Below are positions 23,650 to 32,829 of a stretch of 37,086 bases of DNA, piece by piece. Made by a program: the position numbers and the translations under genes. The DNA comes from Deltaproteobacteria bacterium (GTDB lineage Bacteria; Myxococcota_A; UBA9160; UBA4427). Below the pieces are notes generated by a model. That model made no database searches and was not told where the DNA came from. It was given only the letters and a program-made list of their open reading frames with translations. The DNA is taken from positions 1-37,086 of the forward strand of contig PAQX01000083.1 of assembly GCA_002709835.1 (NCBI GenBank), in the 5' to 3' direction. Position 1 is the first letter of the stretch; each line of letters starts with the position of its first letter.

Positions 23650-26070
23650 GTGCCCGATGCGACCGCGTTTCCCCTTCACGGACTGCGCGTCCTCGATCTC
23701 TCGACGGAGATTGCGGGGCCCTACGCGACCAAGCTGCTCGTCGATGCCGGCGCCGAAGTCATCAAGATCGAGGGGCCGTCGGGGGATCCGCTTCGCCAGT
23801 TCAGCAGCTCCGGACAGGATCTGTCCGCGCGGGACGGGGCTCTCTTCCAGTTCCTGAACGGAGGGAAGCGGAGCGTCGACTGGGACCTCGAGACCGAGGC
23901 TGGGCGCGAGGCCTTCCTGCGTCTCGCGCAGACCGCGGATCTCGTCGTCGAGAGCGGCGGCGCAGGCTGGCTCGAAGCCCGGGGGATCGACTTCGCGACG
24001 TTGCGCGCCCGCAACCCCGCGCTCTCCCTGGTCTCGGTCTCCCCCTACGGTCGGACCGGGCCGTGGGCCGAGCGGCCGGCGACGGACTTCACGCTCCAGG
24101 CGGAGGTCGGTTCGACCGCCTACCGGGGGCTGCCGGACCGCGGCCCGCTCTACGCGCCCGGGCGACTCGGCGAGTACTCCGCGGGGGCCGCCGTCGCCGT
24201 CGGGGCGCTCGCGACGTGGCGTTCGGCGCGGGCCAGCGGGGTCGGGCTCCACGCGGACGTATCGATGCTCGAGGCGCTCTGTCTCTGCTTCACGACCTAT
24301 CACGACCTCTTCGGTCAGTTCGTTCCCGGCTTCGCGATTCCCATCGCGATCGAGACGCCTTCGATCGAGCCTTGCAAGGACGGCTGGATCGGCCTCTGCA
24401 CCTATACCGGCCAGCAGTGGAAGGATCTCTGCGCCCTGATCGGACGGCCCGACGTCGGCGACGATGAGCGCTTCTACGACGGTTCGGCGCGGATGCAGCA
24501 CCTCGACTTCATCCTCGACGTGATTCACGGCTGGACGAAGACACAGACGATGGCGGAGGTCACCGAGCTCGTCGGTCTGATGCGGATCCCGGTGGCGCCG
24601 ATCGGCGATGGGAAGTCGGTGCTCGAGTTCGACCAGTTCGCGGAGCGCGGGGTCTTCGTCGACCATCCGGACGGTTTCAAGGCGCCGCGCGTCCCCTATC
24701 AGGTCCACGGCATGCCGCTGCCCGCGTTCCGTAAGGCGCCCGCGCTCGGCGCGGACCGCGCGGCGATCGAAGCCTCGCTGCCCGAGGCGACCACCTCCGG
24801 CGCGCCGATCGACGAGTCCGGCGTGAAGCCCGCTTTCGACGGCCTGCGCGTCATCGATCTCACCGCCTTCTGGGCGGGCCCGCTCGCGACCTGCATTCTC
24901 TCGACTCTCGGCGCCGACGTCGTGAAGGTCGAATCGATCCAACGCCCGGACGGGATGCGCTTCGCGGGCGCCGTTCCGTCCGAGGCGCTCTGGGAAACCT
25001 CGCCGATCTTCCACGGCGCGAATCTGTCGAAGAAGGGGATCACGCTCAACCTCGACGCGGAAGAGGGGAAGGCGATCCTGCGCCGTCTCTTCGAGGACGC
25101 GGACGTCGTGATCGAGAACTTCTCGGCGCGCGTGATGGAGAATTTCGGCTTCACGTGGGAAGTCCTGCACGAGATCAACCCTCGGCTGATCTCGGTGCGG
25201 ATGCCGGCGTGGGGGCTCGACGGACCCTGGAAGGATCGAACCGGGTTCGCGCCGAACGTCGAACAGGCGAGCGGCCTCGCCTGGATCACCGGCTACGAGG
25301 ACATGCCGCTCATCCCCCGCGGCGTTTGCGACCCCGTCGGTGGCATGCACACGGTCTACGCGCTCGCGATGGGCCTCGAGGAACGCGAGCGGACCGGGGA
25401 GGGCATGGTCGTCGAGGTTCCGCTCGTCGAACCCGCACTCAACATGGCAGCGGAGCAGGTCATCGAGTGGACTGCGTATGGCGAGTTCCTCGGTCGTCGC
25501 GAGAACCGCGGGCCAGTCGCTTCACCGCAAGCGGTGTTCGTGACGAAGGCTTCGGCCGAAGAGAAGCGCTTCGAGAAGAGGCACGTCGCCCTCGCGGTCG
25601 AGACCGACGCGCAGTGGGCGGCGCTCGTCGAAGTGCTGGGCGCACCGGATTGGGCGAGCGACCCCCATCTCGCTAAGGAGGCCGGGCGGCGCGACGCGGA
25701 GGACGCGATCGAGGCGGCCCTCGGCGCCTGGTTCGCCGAACAGGACTGCGATGCGGTCGTCGATCGCCTGGTGGCTGCCGGTGTCCCCGCGGCGACCCTC
25801 GTGAACGGCTACATGATCTCGCCAAACCCGCAGCTCGATGCGCGTGGGTTCCGGCGGCCGATGACCCACGCGGTGAAGGGCGAGATGCTCTATGCCGGGT
25901 TGCCGTTCACGCTGTCGAACGAGGCGGCGAACGTCTACGCGTGGGCGGCGCCGACGATGGGCCAGCACAATCGCGAGGTGCTCCAGGGAGAGCTCGGCCT
26001 CTCGGACGACGAGTTCGCCGAGCTGGAGGCGAAGCAGGTGATCGGGACTCGACCGGCATTCGACGTCTAG
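23650..26070 (+). CDS. Double-length CaiB/BaiF (family III) CoA-transferase
   Basis: The 806-residue protein is a tandem fusion of two family III CoA-transferase domains (about 8-385 and 396-806). Each begins the same way: LHGLRVLDLSTEIAGPYATK versus FDGLRVIDLTAFWAGPLATC, then GAEVIKIEGP versus GADVVKVES. Single-domain members work as interlocked dimers, so the fusion may form one active unit. The catalytic Asp (D169 in formyl-CoA transferase, in G-D-S-N) corresponds to Asp561 in VCDPVGG of the second half; in the first half the place is Glu175 in LGEYSAG. One half is therefore probably the main catalyst. The start is GTG 23650 with an excellent GGAGGAG (23637-23643). The acyl-CoA substrates are unknown; bile acid, carnitine and aromatic or steroid pathways use related enzymes. 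Confidence 0.92.
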   Translation: MPDATAFPLHGLRVLDLSTEIAGPYATKLLVDAGAEVIKIEGPSGDPLRQFSSSGQDLSARDGALFQFLNGGKRSVDWDLETEAGREAFLRLAQTADLVVESGGAGWLEARGIDFATLRARNPALSLVSVSPYGRTGPWAERPATDFTLQAEVGSTAYRGLPDRGPLYAPGRLGEYSAGAAVAVGALATWRSARASGVGLHADVSMLEALCLCFTTYHDLFGQFVPGFAIPIAIETPSIEPCKDGWIGLCTYTGQQWKDLCALIGRPDVGDDERFYDGSARMQHLDFILDVIHGWTKTQTMAEVTELVGLMRIPVAPIGDGKSVLEFDQFAERGVFVDHPDGFKAPRVPYQVHGMPLPAFRKAPALGADRAAIEASLPEATTSGAPIDESGVKPAFDGLRVIDLTAFWAGPLATCILSTLGADVVKVESIQRPDGMRFAGAVPSEALWETSPIFHGANLSKKGITLNLDAEEGKAILRRLFEDADVVIENFSARVMENFGFTWEVLHEINPRLISVRMPAWGLDGPWKDRTGFAPNVEQASGLAWITGYEDMPLIPRGVCDPVGGMHTVYALAMGLEERERTGEGMVVEVPLVEPALNMAAEQVIEWTAYGEFLGRRENRGPVASPQAVFVTKASAEEKRFEKRHVALAVETDAQWAALVEVLGAPDWASDPHLAKEAGRRDAEDAIEAALGAWFAEQDCDAVVDRLVAAGVPAATLVNGYMISPNPQLDARGFRRPMTHAVKGEMLYAGLPFTLSNEAANVYAWAAPTMGQHNREVLQGELGLSDDEFAELEAKQVIGTRPAFDV

Positions 26071-26162
26071 GCTCGCGCGCTCGGCGGGCAGCGCAACGCG
26101 CCTTCGGGAAGGGGCCCGTCGGCTCGACGAGCGGCCTGCTCGGAGGATCGGGCGCGGCGCGT

Positions 26163-26828
26163 CTAGCTCGCCTCGAACTGGTCGAGAAAGCTCTCGGCCT
26201 CGCGAATCGATGCATCGATGTCACGGATGAGCGAAGCCACGTCGCTTTCGATCTCGCCCACCGTCCCTTCGAGAGCGGCGATCGCTCGAGCGTTCAGGCT
26301 GTGCTTCATGAAGAGCACCTGGTCGCGGAAAGCGTTCAGGACCGGCGGCATCTTCGACTCCGCCCGCTTCATCGCCGCGATGAGCTTCGCGTAACGCTGC
26401 TTCGTCTCGCGTAGGCTCTGCTCACTCGAGCGCTTGAGGGACGCGCTCGAGTAGAGGGCGATCTCCTCCTGCCATTCCGTGAAGAGATCTGCGGCGACCT
26501 CCTCGATCGACTCGATCCGCTCGCTCACGTCGTCGGCGCGATCCTGCGCGGCCTCGGACTCGCTGTTCAGGGTGTCGTACACGCGCTCGAAGTCGCCGCC
26601 GTCGTAGTCGGCCGCTTCCTTGAAGCGCTCGTACGTCGACTTGATCTGTTCCTGCGCCTCCTGCTGATCCTGCTGGCCGGCCTCGATCCGGCTGCGGAGG
26701 ATGTCGCGCTTGTGCTGACCGATCTGCTCCATCGCCGAGTAGTAGGCGTTGGTGCAGCCGGAGAAGGCGAAGAGCAGAACGAGGGCGGCGAGCAGCCGTA
26801 CGCGCGGGGCGAGGCTTCGAAGCGTCAT
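26163..26828 (-). CDS. DUF2959 family lipoprotein
   Basis: The 221-residue protein has a type II signal peptide, with lipobox FSGC ending at Cys25 (LAALVLLFAFSGC), and a mature part that is nearly all helix and coiled coil. The family signature YYSAMEQIGQHKRDILRSRI begins just after the lipobox and is followed by EAGQQDQQEAQEQIKSTYER. Long charged heptad-like stretches run to the C-terminus. DUF2959 proteins are widespread in marine and deltaproteobacteria and have no known function. It lies 27 bp downstream of the epoxide hydrolase gene, on the same strand. Confidence 0.9.
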   Translation of the reverse strand: MTLRSLAPRVRLLAALVLLFAFSGCTNAYYSAMEQIGQHKRDILRSRIEAGQQDQQEAQEQIKSTYERFKEAADYDGGDFERVYDTLNSESEAAQDRADDVSERIESIEEVAADLFTEWQEEIALYSSASLKRSSEQSLRETKQRYAKLIAAMKRAESKMPPVLNAFRDQVLFMKHSLNARAIAALEGTVGEIESDVASLIRDIDASIREAESFLDQFEAS

Positions 26829-26855
26829 TCGGTCTCTCTCTCGTGGGGATCGGCG

Positions 26856-27995
26856 CTAGCCGAGGATCGCGCGGAAAGCCGCGCGGACTTCCGCGACGAA
26901 GAGCTCGGGCTGCTCGAAGGCGGCGAAGTGGCCGCCCTTGTCGAGGACGTTGTGATAGGCGAGCTGCTTGTAGCGGGCCTCGCACCAGCGCCGGGACGCC
27001 TTGAAGATTTCGTGCGGGAAGACGCTCACGCCGACCGGGACCTCGACGTCCACCATCGGCGGGTTGCTGAAGCTCTCCCAGTAGAGCCGCGCCGAGGAGG
27101 CGCCCGTCGCGGGCCACCAGTAGAGCATCACGTTGTCGAGCATCTCGTCCCGGTTGAGGGCGTTCTCGGGATGGCCATTGCAGTCGGTCCAGCTCCAGAA
27201 CTTCTCCATGATCCAGGCAGCCTGGCCGACGGGCGAGTCGACGAGGCCATAGCCGAGGCTCTGGGGGCGCGTCGACTGCTGCTTCGAGTAGCCCGAGTCC
27301 TTGTCGTTGTAGTGCTGCATCCCGGCGAGGGCAGCCTGCTCCAGCTCCGTCAGGTCGTTCATCGACTCTTCGGTCGGCGGGGCGATTGCCATGTTGAGGT
27401 GGATGCCCTGGCAGTGGGTCGGGTCCTGGCCACCGATGCAGGTCGTCACCATGGCGCCCCAGTCCCCGCCCTGCGCGACGTACTTGTCGTAGCCGAGGAG
27501 AGCCATCAGCTCTGCCCAGGTGTCGGCGATCTTCCCGAGACCCCAGCCCGTCTCGCTCGGCCTCTCCGAGAAGCCGTAGCCCGGCAGCGAGGGGCAGACG
27601 AGGTGGAAGGCATCTTCGGCCTTGCCGCCGTGGGCGACCGGGTTCGTGAGTGGCTCGATGACCTTCTGGAACTCGACGATCGATCCCGGCCAGCCGTGGG
27701 TCATGATGAGCGGCGTGGCGTTCTCTTCCGGCGACTTCACGTGGATGAAGTGGATGTCGAGGCCGTTGATGTTCGTCTTGAACTGGGGGAAGCGATTCAG
27801 GAGCGCTTCGCGGGCCTTCCAGTCGTACTCGTTCGCCCAGTACTCGGCGACTTCTTGGACGTAGGCGAGCGGGATGCCCTGTTCCCAGTCGTCGACGGTC
27901 TCCTTGTTGGCCCATCGCGTGTTCGCGAGTCGCTGCTTCAGGTCGGCGATCTCCGCGTCGGAGATGTTGATTTCGAAGGGGGTGATCTCACTCAT
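26856..27995 (-). CDS. Epoxide hydrolase family protein (EHN plus alpha/beta-hydrolase)
   Basis: The 379-residue protein has the N-terminal EHN domain (about 4-110: FEINISDAEIADLKQRLANT, then W-rich region) and an alpha/beta-hydrolase core. The oxyanion motif HGWPGS (100-105) is present, with nucleophile Asp178 in QGGDWGAM, and the base His356 lies in DKGGHFAAFEQPE. This is the microsomal epoxide hydrolase type, which opens epoxides to diols through an ester intermediate. There is no signal peptide or membrane anchor, so it is cytosolic. It sits with an SDR and a CoA-transferase in a region suggesting breakdown of hydrophobic compounds. The substrate is unknown; some relatives are not epoxide-specific. 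Confidence 0.92.
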   Translation of the reverse strand: MSEITPFEINISDAEIADLKQRLANTRWANKETVDDWEQGIPLAYVQEVAEYWANEYDWKAREALLNRFPQFKTNINGLDIHFIHVKSPEENATPLIMTHGWPGSIVEFQKVIEPLTNPVAHGGKAEDAFHLVCPSLPGYGFSERPSETGWGLGKIADTWAELMALLGYDKYVAQGGDWGAMVTTCIGGQDPTHCQGIHLNMAIAPPTEESMNDLTELEQAALAGMQHYNDKDSGYSKQQSTRPQSLGYGLVDSPVGQAAWIMEKFWSWTDCNGHPENALNRDEMLDNVMLYWWPATGASSARLYWESFSNPPMVDVEVPVGVSVFPHEIFKASRRWCEARYKQLAYHNVLDKGGHFAAFEQPELFVAEVRAAFRAILG

Positions 27996-28079
27996 TGGGA
28001 TGGCGCTCCGGGGGGCGGGCCTCGCTGGCCGCGGGTGGAAGTTCAGGCGAGGCGAGAGAATGGAAGAAGGTTCCGGCCG

Positions 28080-28107
28080 CGTCGAGGGGGGCGGGCCTCC
28101 CTCGACG
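28080..28107. promoter_or_regulatory. 9-bp inverted repeat upstream of epoxide hydrolase gene
   Basis: CGTCGAGGG (28080-28088) and CCCTCGACG (28099-28107) are perfect inverted arms around a 10-base loop, in the ~200-bp gap between the SDR stop and the epoxide hydrolase start. It may be an operator for the hydrolase gene or a terminator stem for the SDR. There is no T-tract. The gap otherwise holds no gene. Confidence 0.35.
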
Positions 28108-28194
28108 TGAGCCGGCCCCGCGCGTCCTTCGGTGGGTCCCGCCGTTCCCGGAACGTCGGATGCCCTGCTCGGCCTTCGTGCGACGGAGGGCGCT

Positions 28195-29106
28195 TCAGTC
28201 GCCCGAGTAGATCACGCCCTGGGCGTGCGGCTCGAACGTCGCAGTTACGCGCAGGAACTCGTCGATCGTCCACTCGCCCTCGTGGGTCGCGTCCTGCGCC
28301 ACGGCGAGCGGGTCGAAGAGGCCGACGCGGTCTTTTTCGAGGTAGAAGATCTCGCCGTTCCAGCGGCCCGCTTCCTCGTGGCAGAGCGAGGCGATCAACC
28401 GCGCGATGTTCTCCGGAGGTTGGAGCGCGGCAACGAGCCCCGCCGCCATATTGTCTCCGTCCGGGCCCTGCTCGCGAAAACGTTCGATCGCACCGGTGAC
28501 CATTCGCGTCTCGGTCGCCGCAGGGTTCACGGCGTTCACGGTGATCCCGAACTCGCCGAGGTCCCGGCTCGCGACGTTGGTCAGGCCGAAGACGCCTCCC
28601 TTGCCGGCGCCGTAGGCGGCCTGCCCAGGGACGCCGAGCAGCCCCGCGCGGGAGACGACGTTCACGATCCGTCCATAGCCCGCGTCCTTCATGTGTGGCG
28701 CAGCGGCGCGCAGGCAGTAGAACGTGCCGTGCAGGTGGCTGGCGACGACGCGTTCGAAGAGCTCCGGATCGTGATCCCATATCGGCGCCGAGGCCGAGAG
28801 ACCGGCGTTGTTCACGAGCAGGTCGAGGCGCCCGAAGGTGTCGAGGGCGGTTTCGATGATCCTTTGGGCGGACGACCAGGTGGCCACGGAGTCGGCGTTG
28901 GCCACACTTTCTCCGCCGGCGGCGCAGATCTCTTCGACGACGCTCGCGGCGGGGGTCGCATCCGGGGCGTCGCCCTGGAGTGATCCGCCGAGATCGTTCA
29001 CGACGACTCGGGCGCCGCGACCGGCGAGCGCGAGGGCCGTCGCTCGGCCGATCCCACGGCCGGCGCCGGTCACGATCGCCACACGACCTTCGAGGGGTTG
29101 GGACAC
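28195..29106 (-). CDS. SDR family oxidoreductase, (3R)-hydroxyacyl-CoA dehydrogenase-like
   Basis: The 303-residue classical short-chain dehydrogenase has the NAD(P) motif TGAGRGIG at 13-20, NNAG at 99-102, and the catalytic Ser152, Tyr165 and Lys169 (SRAGLLG...YGAGK). The early sequence VVVNDLGGSLQGD, with an insert before the next helix, is typical of the peroxisomal MFE-2/HSD17B4 type that acts on 3-hydroxyacyl-CoAs. Asp38 in VND suggests NAD preference. The C-terminal ~70 residues (WTIDEFLRVTATFEP) match the same group. GTG 29106 is preceded by AGGAGGT 4 bases away, which fixes the start. It diverges from the FMN riboswitch. Confidence 0.9.
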   Translation of the reverse strand: MSQPLEGRVAIVTGAGRGIGRATALALAGRGARVVVNDLGGSLQGDAPDATPAASVVEEICAAGGESVANADSVATWSSAQRIIETALDTFGRLDLLVNNAGLSASAPIWDHDPELFERVVASHLHGTFYCLRAAAPHMKDAGYGRIVNVVSRAGLLGVPGQAAYGAGKGGVFGLTNVASRDLGEFGITVNAVNPAATETRMVTGAIERFREQGPDGDNMAAGLVAALQPPENIARLIASLCHEEAGRWNGEIFYLEKDRVGLFDPLAVAQDATHEGEWTIDEFLRVTATFEPHAQGVIYSGD

Positions 29107-29213
29107 GAGCACCTCCTGCGGACCGCGCGGCCGGGATCGGCAGAACGGTCGCGTGCCATCTGCATTGGCCGAGAGCGTAGCGAGCGAGGTCGGGGCGAGG
29201 GATGCCGGGTCGC

Positions 29214-29241
29214 TTGCACAGGCAGGGCTCGCCGGTACAGT
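29214..29241 (+). promoter_or_regulatory. Candidate promoter of ribH
   Basis: TTGCAC (29214-29219) and TACAGT (29236-29241) are separated by 16 bp and would start transcription near 29248, just where the riboswitch begins. The match to sigma-70 consensus is only fair, but the position fits well. Confidence 0.4.
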
Positions 29242-29246
29242 CGGTC

Positions 29247-29392
29247 CATTCTCAGGGCGGGGTGGAAGTCCCCACCGGCGGTATGCGACGAGCGTCGCGA
29301 GCCCGCGAGCGCTGGGCCGCAGCAGGCGGCCCGGGTCAGCAGATCCGGTGAGAGGCCGGAGCCGACGGTGATAGTCCGGATGGAAGAGAAGA
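29247..29392 (+). promoter_or_regulatory. FMN riboswitch (RFN element)
   Basis: All conserved RFN blocks are present in order: TCAGGGCGGGGTGGAAGTCC with CCACCGGCGGTA (about 29252-29284), AGCCCGCGAGCG (about 29300-29311), GTCAGCAGATCCGGTGAGA and GGAGCCGACGGTGATAGTCC, then GGATGGAAGAGA. Variable stems include GGGCCGC/GCGGCCC (29314-29320 with 29326-29332) around AGCAG. FMN binding normally shuts off riboflavin genes; the only gene downstream is ribH. There is no T-tract terminator after it. A CTCCTC region (about 29428-29433) could pair with the ribH ribosome binding site, so control of translation is more likely; that is inference. Confidence 0.95.
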
Positions 29393-29510
29393 TCGGTGGA
29401 AGACGCGGGCGCGAGTGTGTCCTGCGCCTCCTCGCGATCGGTGCGCTCTGGGTGCTCGTGAGGACACGGGATATGCAGCGAGCGTGATCCCGATCGACAA
29501 GGAGAGTCCG

Positions 29511-29945
29511 ATGACACCCGCTCGTTATGCGTTCGTGAAGGCCGGCTGGCACGCCGACATCGTGGACGAGGCCCTCGCCGGCTTCGGCGAGATCGTGGGC
29601 CTCGAGAACGTCGACGTGTTCGACGTCCCCGGTGCGTTCGAGATCCCGCTGCTGTCGCGCGATCTGGCGAAGACCGGAAAGTACCTGGCCGTGGTCGGTT
29701 GCGCGTTCGTGGTCGATGGAGGGATCTACCGCCACGACTTCGTCGCTTCGACGGTCGTCGAAGGCCTGATGCGGGCCCAGATGGACTCCGACGTCCCGGT
29801 GTTGTCCGTCGTCTTGACGCCGCACAACTACCAGGAAACCGACGCCCACAACGCGTTCTTCCGCGCGCACTTCGTCGAGAAGGGCCGGGAGGCGGGTCGC
29901 GCCGCGCAGATGATCGAGAAGACGCGGGGCCAGATCCCGCGCTAG
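29511..29945 (+). CDS. ribH: 6,7-dimethyl-8-ribityllumazine synthase, type II (RibH2-like)
   Basis: A 144-residue lumazine synthase that condenses the ribityl-aminouracil with a four-carbon phosphate, the step before riboflavin. The sequence follows the type II enzymes of Brucella and Mesorhizobium: FVKAGWHADIVDEAL (Trp13), FDVPGAFEIPLLSRDLAKTG, VVDGGIYRHDFVAS (His75) and VLSVVLTPHNYQET. Type I enzymes have a G-x-x-x-x-T-x-H-F-D motif instead. RibH2 proteins form decamers rather than icosahedra. AGGAG (29500-29504) lies 6 bases before ATG 29511. The gene is alone behind the riboswitch; ribA, ribB, ribD and ribE are not in the window. It converges on leuS. Confidence 0.93.
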   Translation: MTPARYAFVKAGWHADIVDEALAGFGEIVGLENVDVFDVPGAFEIPLLSRDLAKTGKYLAVVGCAFVVDGGIYRHDFVASTVVEGLMRAQMDSDVPVLSVVLTPHNYQETDAHNAFFRAHFVEKGREAGRAAQMIEKTRGQIPR

Positions 29946-30050
29946 TCGGGAGAGCCGCGCCCCTGCACGGTCTCGGGGCGGCGCTTCCGCCGTCGCAGCG
30001 AAGTGTCTCCCGCCCCTGCTCGTTCACGGGACGCGCAGGGCACGCGCCGC

Positions 30051-32699
30051 CTAGCCGACGATGTTGACGAGGCGCCCGGGGACGACGATCACCTTTTTGG
30101 GATCCCGCCCGCCCAGGCTCTTCTGGACGTTCTCGACGGCCAATGCCGCCGCTTCGATCGCGGCGTCATCGGCATCCGCCGCCACCTCGATCTCGCCGCG
30201 CTTCTTGCCGTTGTGCTGGACCACGAGGCTGACCGTGTCGGCGACGAGGAGACTCTCGTCCGCGACGGGCCAGGCTTCGTAGGCGAGGCTCTCGCCATGG
30301 CCGAGCAGCGACCAGAGCTCCTCCGCGAGGTGCGGAGCCATGGGCGCGAGGAGCAGGACGAAGGTCTCGGCGCTCTCGCGCGGAACCGCACCGTCCTTCG
30401 TGATGTCGCGAGCGAAGATCATGAGCTTCGAGATCGCGGTGTTGAAGCGCATGTTCTCGAGGTCTTCGGTCACCCCGCTGACCGTCTCCGCCGTCAGCCG
30501 ACGCTGGTCGTCGGTCCCGGCGCCGTCCGCCGGCGCGACGAAGCGCTCTTCCTCGTCCTCGCCTTCATGGAAGAGGCGATATGCGCGCTGGAGGAAGCGG
30601 TAGATCCCCTGGATGCCCTCGGTCGACCAGGGTGCGGACTTCTCGAGCGGCCCGATGAACATCTCGTAGAGGCGCATCGAGTCGGCGCCGTGCTCTCGGA
30701 TCACATCGTCCGGGTTGATCACGTTGCCGCGGCTCTTCGACATCTTCTCCACGACGCGCTCGAGGGGAAGCGACGCGTCTTCCGGATGAACCGCGTTGCG
30801 ATCTTCGTCGAGGGTCACGTCCTTCAGCTGCAGCCAGCGCGCCTTGACTGCGCGACCGTCTTCCTTGAGGACCGGACCTTCGGCCGTCTCTTTCACGGCA
30901 TCGCTCGGGAAGCGCGTGGGCGAAGTACTCGCGTCGTCGTTCGGGTTGTCGTCGTAGAAGCGGAAGCTCTCCCCGAGGATCATTCCCTGGTTGACGAGCT
31001 TCTGGAAGGGCTCCTTCGTCGAGACGAGCCCCAGGTCGTAGAAAACCTTGTGCCAGAAGCGCGAGTAGAGAAGATGGAGCACCGCGTGCTCCGCGCCGCC
31101 GACGTAGAGGTCGACCGGCATCCAGTATTTCTCGGCCTCTTCGCTCCAGGGCGCCTCGTCGTTCATCGGGTCCAGGAAGCGCAGGAAGTACCAACACGAG
31201 CCGGCCCACTGGGGCATCGTGTTCGCGTCCCGCAGGACCGCACGACCCTCCGCGTCCGTCGTCTCGATCCATTCCTTTACCCGCGCGAGGGGCGGCTCGT
31301 AGCCTTCGCCCGAGGGCTTGAAGTCCTCGAGCTCGGGGAGGGTGAGCGGGAGTTCGGATTCCGGGATCAGTTCGACCCGGCCGTCCTCGTGATGGACGAC
31401 GGGGAAGGGCTCGCCCCAGTAGCGCTGTCGTGAAAAGAGCCAGTCGCGGAGCTTGTACGTTACCGTGCCCTGGCCGAGGCCTTCGCTCTCGAGCCATTCG
31501 ATCATCTTCGATTTGGCGGCCGGCGTCTCGAGGCCGTCGAGGAAACCGGAGTTCGTGGCGGTTCCGGGGCCGGTGTGGGCGGCCTCGGTCACGTCGCCAC
31601 CGGCGACGACCTCGACGATCGGTAGATCGAAGGTCTTCGCGAACTCCCAGTCGCGCTCGTCGTGGCCGGGAACGGCCATGATCGCGCCGGTGCCGTAGCC
31701 CGCGAGGACGTAGTCTGCGATCCAGACCGGGATCGATTCGCCATGGGTCGGGTTCGAGGCGGTCGCTCCGGTCCAGACGCCGGTCTTGCTCCCGGCGTCG
31801 GCCATGCGGTCGCGTTCGCTGCGCCGTGCCGATCGCTCGACGTACTCCTCGACGGCGGCGCGCTGGTCGTCGGTCGTGATGGAGGCGACGAGCTCGTGCT
31901 CGGGCGCGAGGACCATGTAGGTCGCGCCAAAGAGGGTGTCCGGTCGCGTGGTGAAGACCTCGATCTCGACGTCCTCGCCTCGTGAAGAGGAGCTGTCGAC
32001 GCCGAAGCGGACGTTCGCGCCCTCGGAACGACCGATCCAGTCGCGCTGCATCTTCTTGATCGGCTCGGGCCAGTCGAGTTCGTCGAGGTCCTCGATCAGG
32101 CGGTCCGCGTACGCCGTGATCTTCAGCATCCACTGCTTCATCGGCATGCGCACGACGGGGTGGCCGCCGACCTCGCTCTTGCCGTCGATCACTTCCTCGT
32201 TCGCGAGGACCGTGCCGAGCTCCGGGCACCAGTTGACCGCGACCTCGGCTTCGTAGGCCAGTCCGTGCTCGTGGAGCTTGCGGAAGATCCACTGGGTCCA
32301 CTTCACGTAGTTCGGATCGGTGGTGTCGATCTCGCGGGACCAGTCGTAGGAGAAGCCGAGCGACTGAATCTGACGCTTGAAGTTCGCGATGTTGTTGCCG
32401 GTCGTGATCCGGGGGTGGGTGCCCGTCTTGATCGCGTACTGCTCGGCCGGGAGGCCGAACGCGTCCCAGCCCATCGGGTGGAGGACGTTGAAGCCGCGCA
32501 TGCGCTTGTACCGGGCCATGATGTCCGTGGCCGTATAGCCCTCGGGATGTCCGACGTGCAGACCGTCCCCGGACGGATAGGGGAACATGTCTAGGACGTA
32601 GTACTTGGGCTTCGAGGCGTCGATCTCGGCGCGGAACGTCTCGTGCTCCTGCCAGAATTCCTGCCACTTCGATTCGATTGCAGACGGGTCGTAGGCCAT
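30051..32699 (-). CDS. leuS: Leucine-tRNA ligase
   Basis: An 882-residue bacterial-type LeuRS. The class I signatures are [16 protein letters not shown] (HVGH at 48-51) and KMSKS at 652-656 in [17 protein letters not shown]. The CP1 editing domain lies between ([10 protein letters not shown], then [17 protein letters not shown]). The C-terminal anticodon-binding part ends with a small beta domain ([19 protein letters not shown] and [15 protein letters not shown]). ATG 32699 gives the normal LeuRS start ([16 protein letters not shown]); the frame stays open upstream but with no family sequence. It diverges from the PEP synthase regulator gene across 130 bp, with no T-box visible. Confidence 0.97.
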   Translation of the reverse strand: MAYDPSAIESKWQEFWQEHETFRAEIDASKPKYYVLDMFPYPSGDGLHVGHPEGYTATDIMARYKRMRGFNVLHPMGWDAFGLPAEQYAIKTGTHPRITTGNNIANFKRQIQSLGFSYDWSREIDTTDPNYVKWTQWIFRKLHEHGLAYEAEVAVNWCPELGTVLANEEVIDGKSEVGGHPVVRMPMKQWMLKITAYADRLIEDLDELDWPEPIKKMQRDWIGRSEGANVRFGVDSSSSRGEDVEIEVFTTRPDTLFGATYMVLAPEHELVASITTDDQRAAVEEYVERSARRSERDRMADAGSKTGVWTGATASNPTHGESIPVWIADYVLAGYGTGAIMAVPGHDERDWEFAKTFDLPIVEVVAGGDVTEAAHTGPGTATNSGFLDGLETPAAKSKMIEWLESEGLGQGTVTYKLRDWLFSRQRYWGEPFPVVHHEDGRVELIPESELPLTLPELEDFKPSGEGYEPPLARVKEWIETTDAEGRAVLRDANTMPQWAGSCWYFLRFLDPMNDEAPWSEEAEKYWMPVDLYVGGAEHAVLHLLYSRFWHKVFYDLGLVSTKEPFQKLVNQGMILGESFRFYDDNPNDDASTSPTRFPSDAVKETAEGPVLKEDGRAVKARWLQLKDVTLDEDRNAVHPEDASLPLERVVEKMSKSRGNVINPDDVIREHGADSMRLYEMFIGPLEKSAPWSTEGIQGIYRFLQRAYRLFHEGEDEEERFVAPADGAGTDDQRRLTAETVSGVTEDLENMRFNTAISKLMIFARDITKDGAVPRESAETFVLLLAPMAPHLAEELWSLLGHGESLAYEAWPVADESLLVADTVSLVVQHNGKKRGEIEVAADADDAAIEAAALAVENVQKSLGGRDPKKVIVVPGRLVNIVG

Positions 32700-32829
32700 G
32701 GCCCGCAGAGAATGGGCGGTGGCTTGCGATTCGTCAATGAATTCGGGCGATTGCGGCGGGTTTCCGGCGGTTTGCAGGGCGTTCGGCCCCGAGGCGGTGT
32801 TCGGCGGAAACGCGATAGAGTCCGGCGCA

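Noticed and set aside
29960..30045. Terminator between ribH and leuS
   Set aside because: Only short imperfect GC stems (CGCCCC/GGGGCG) and no T-tract; not distinguishable from chance.
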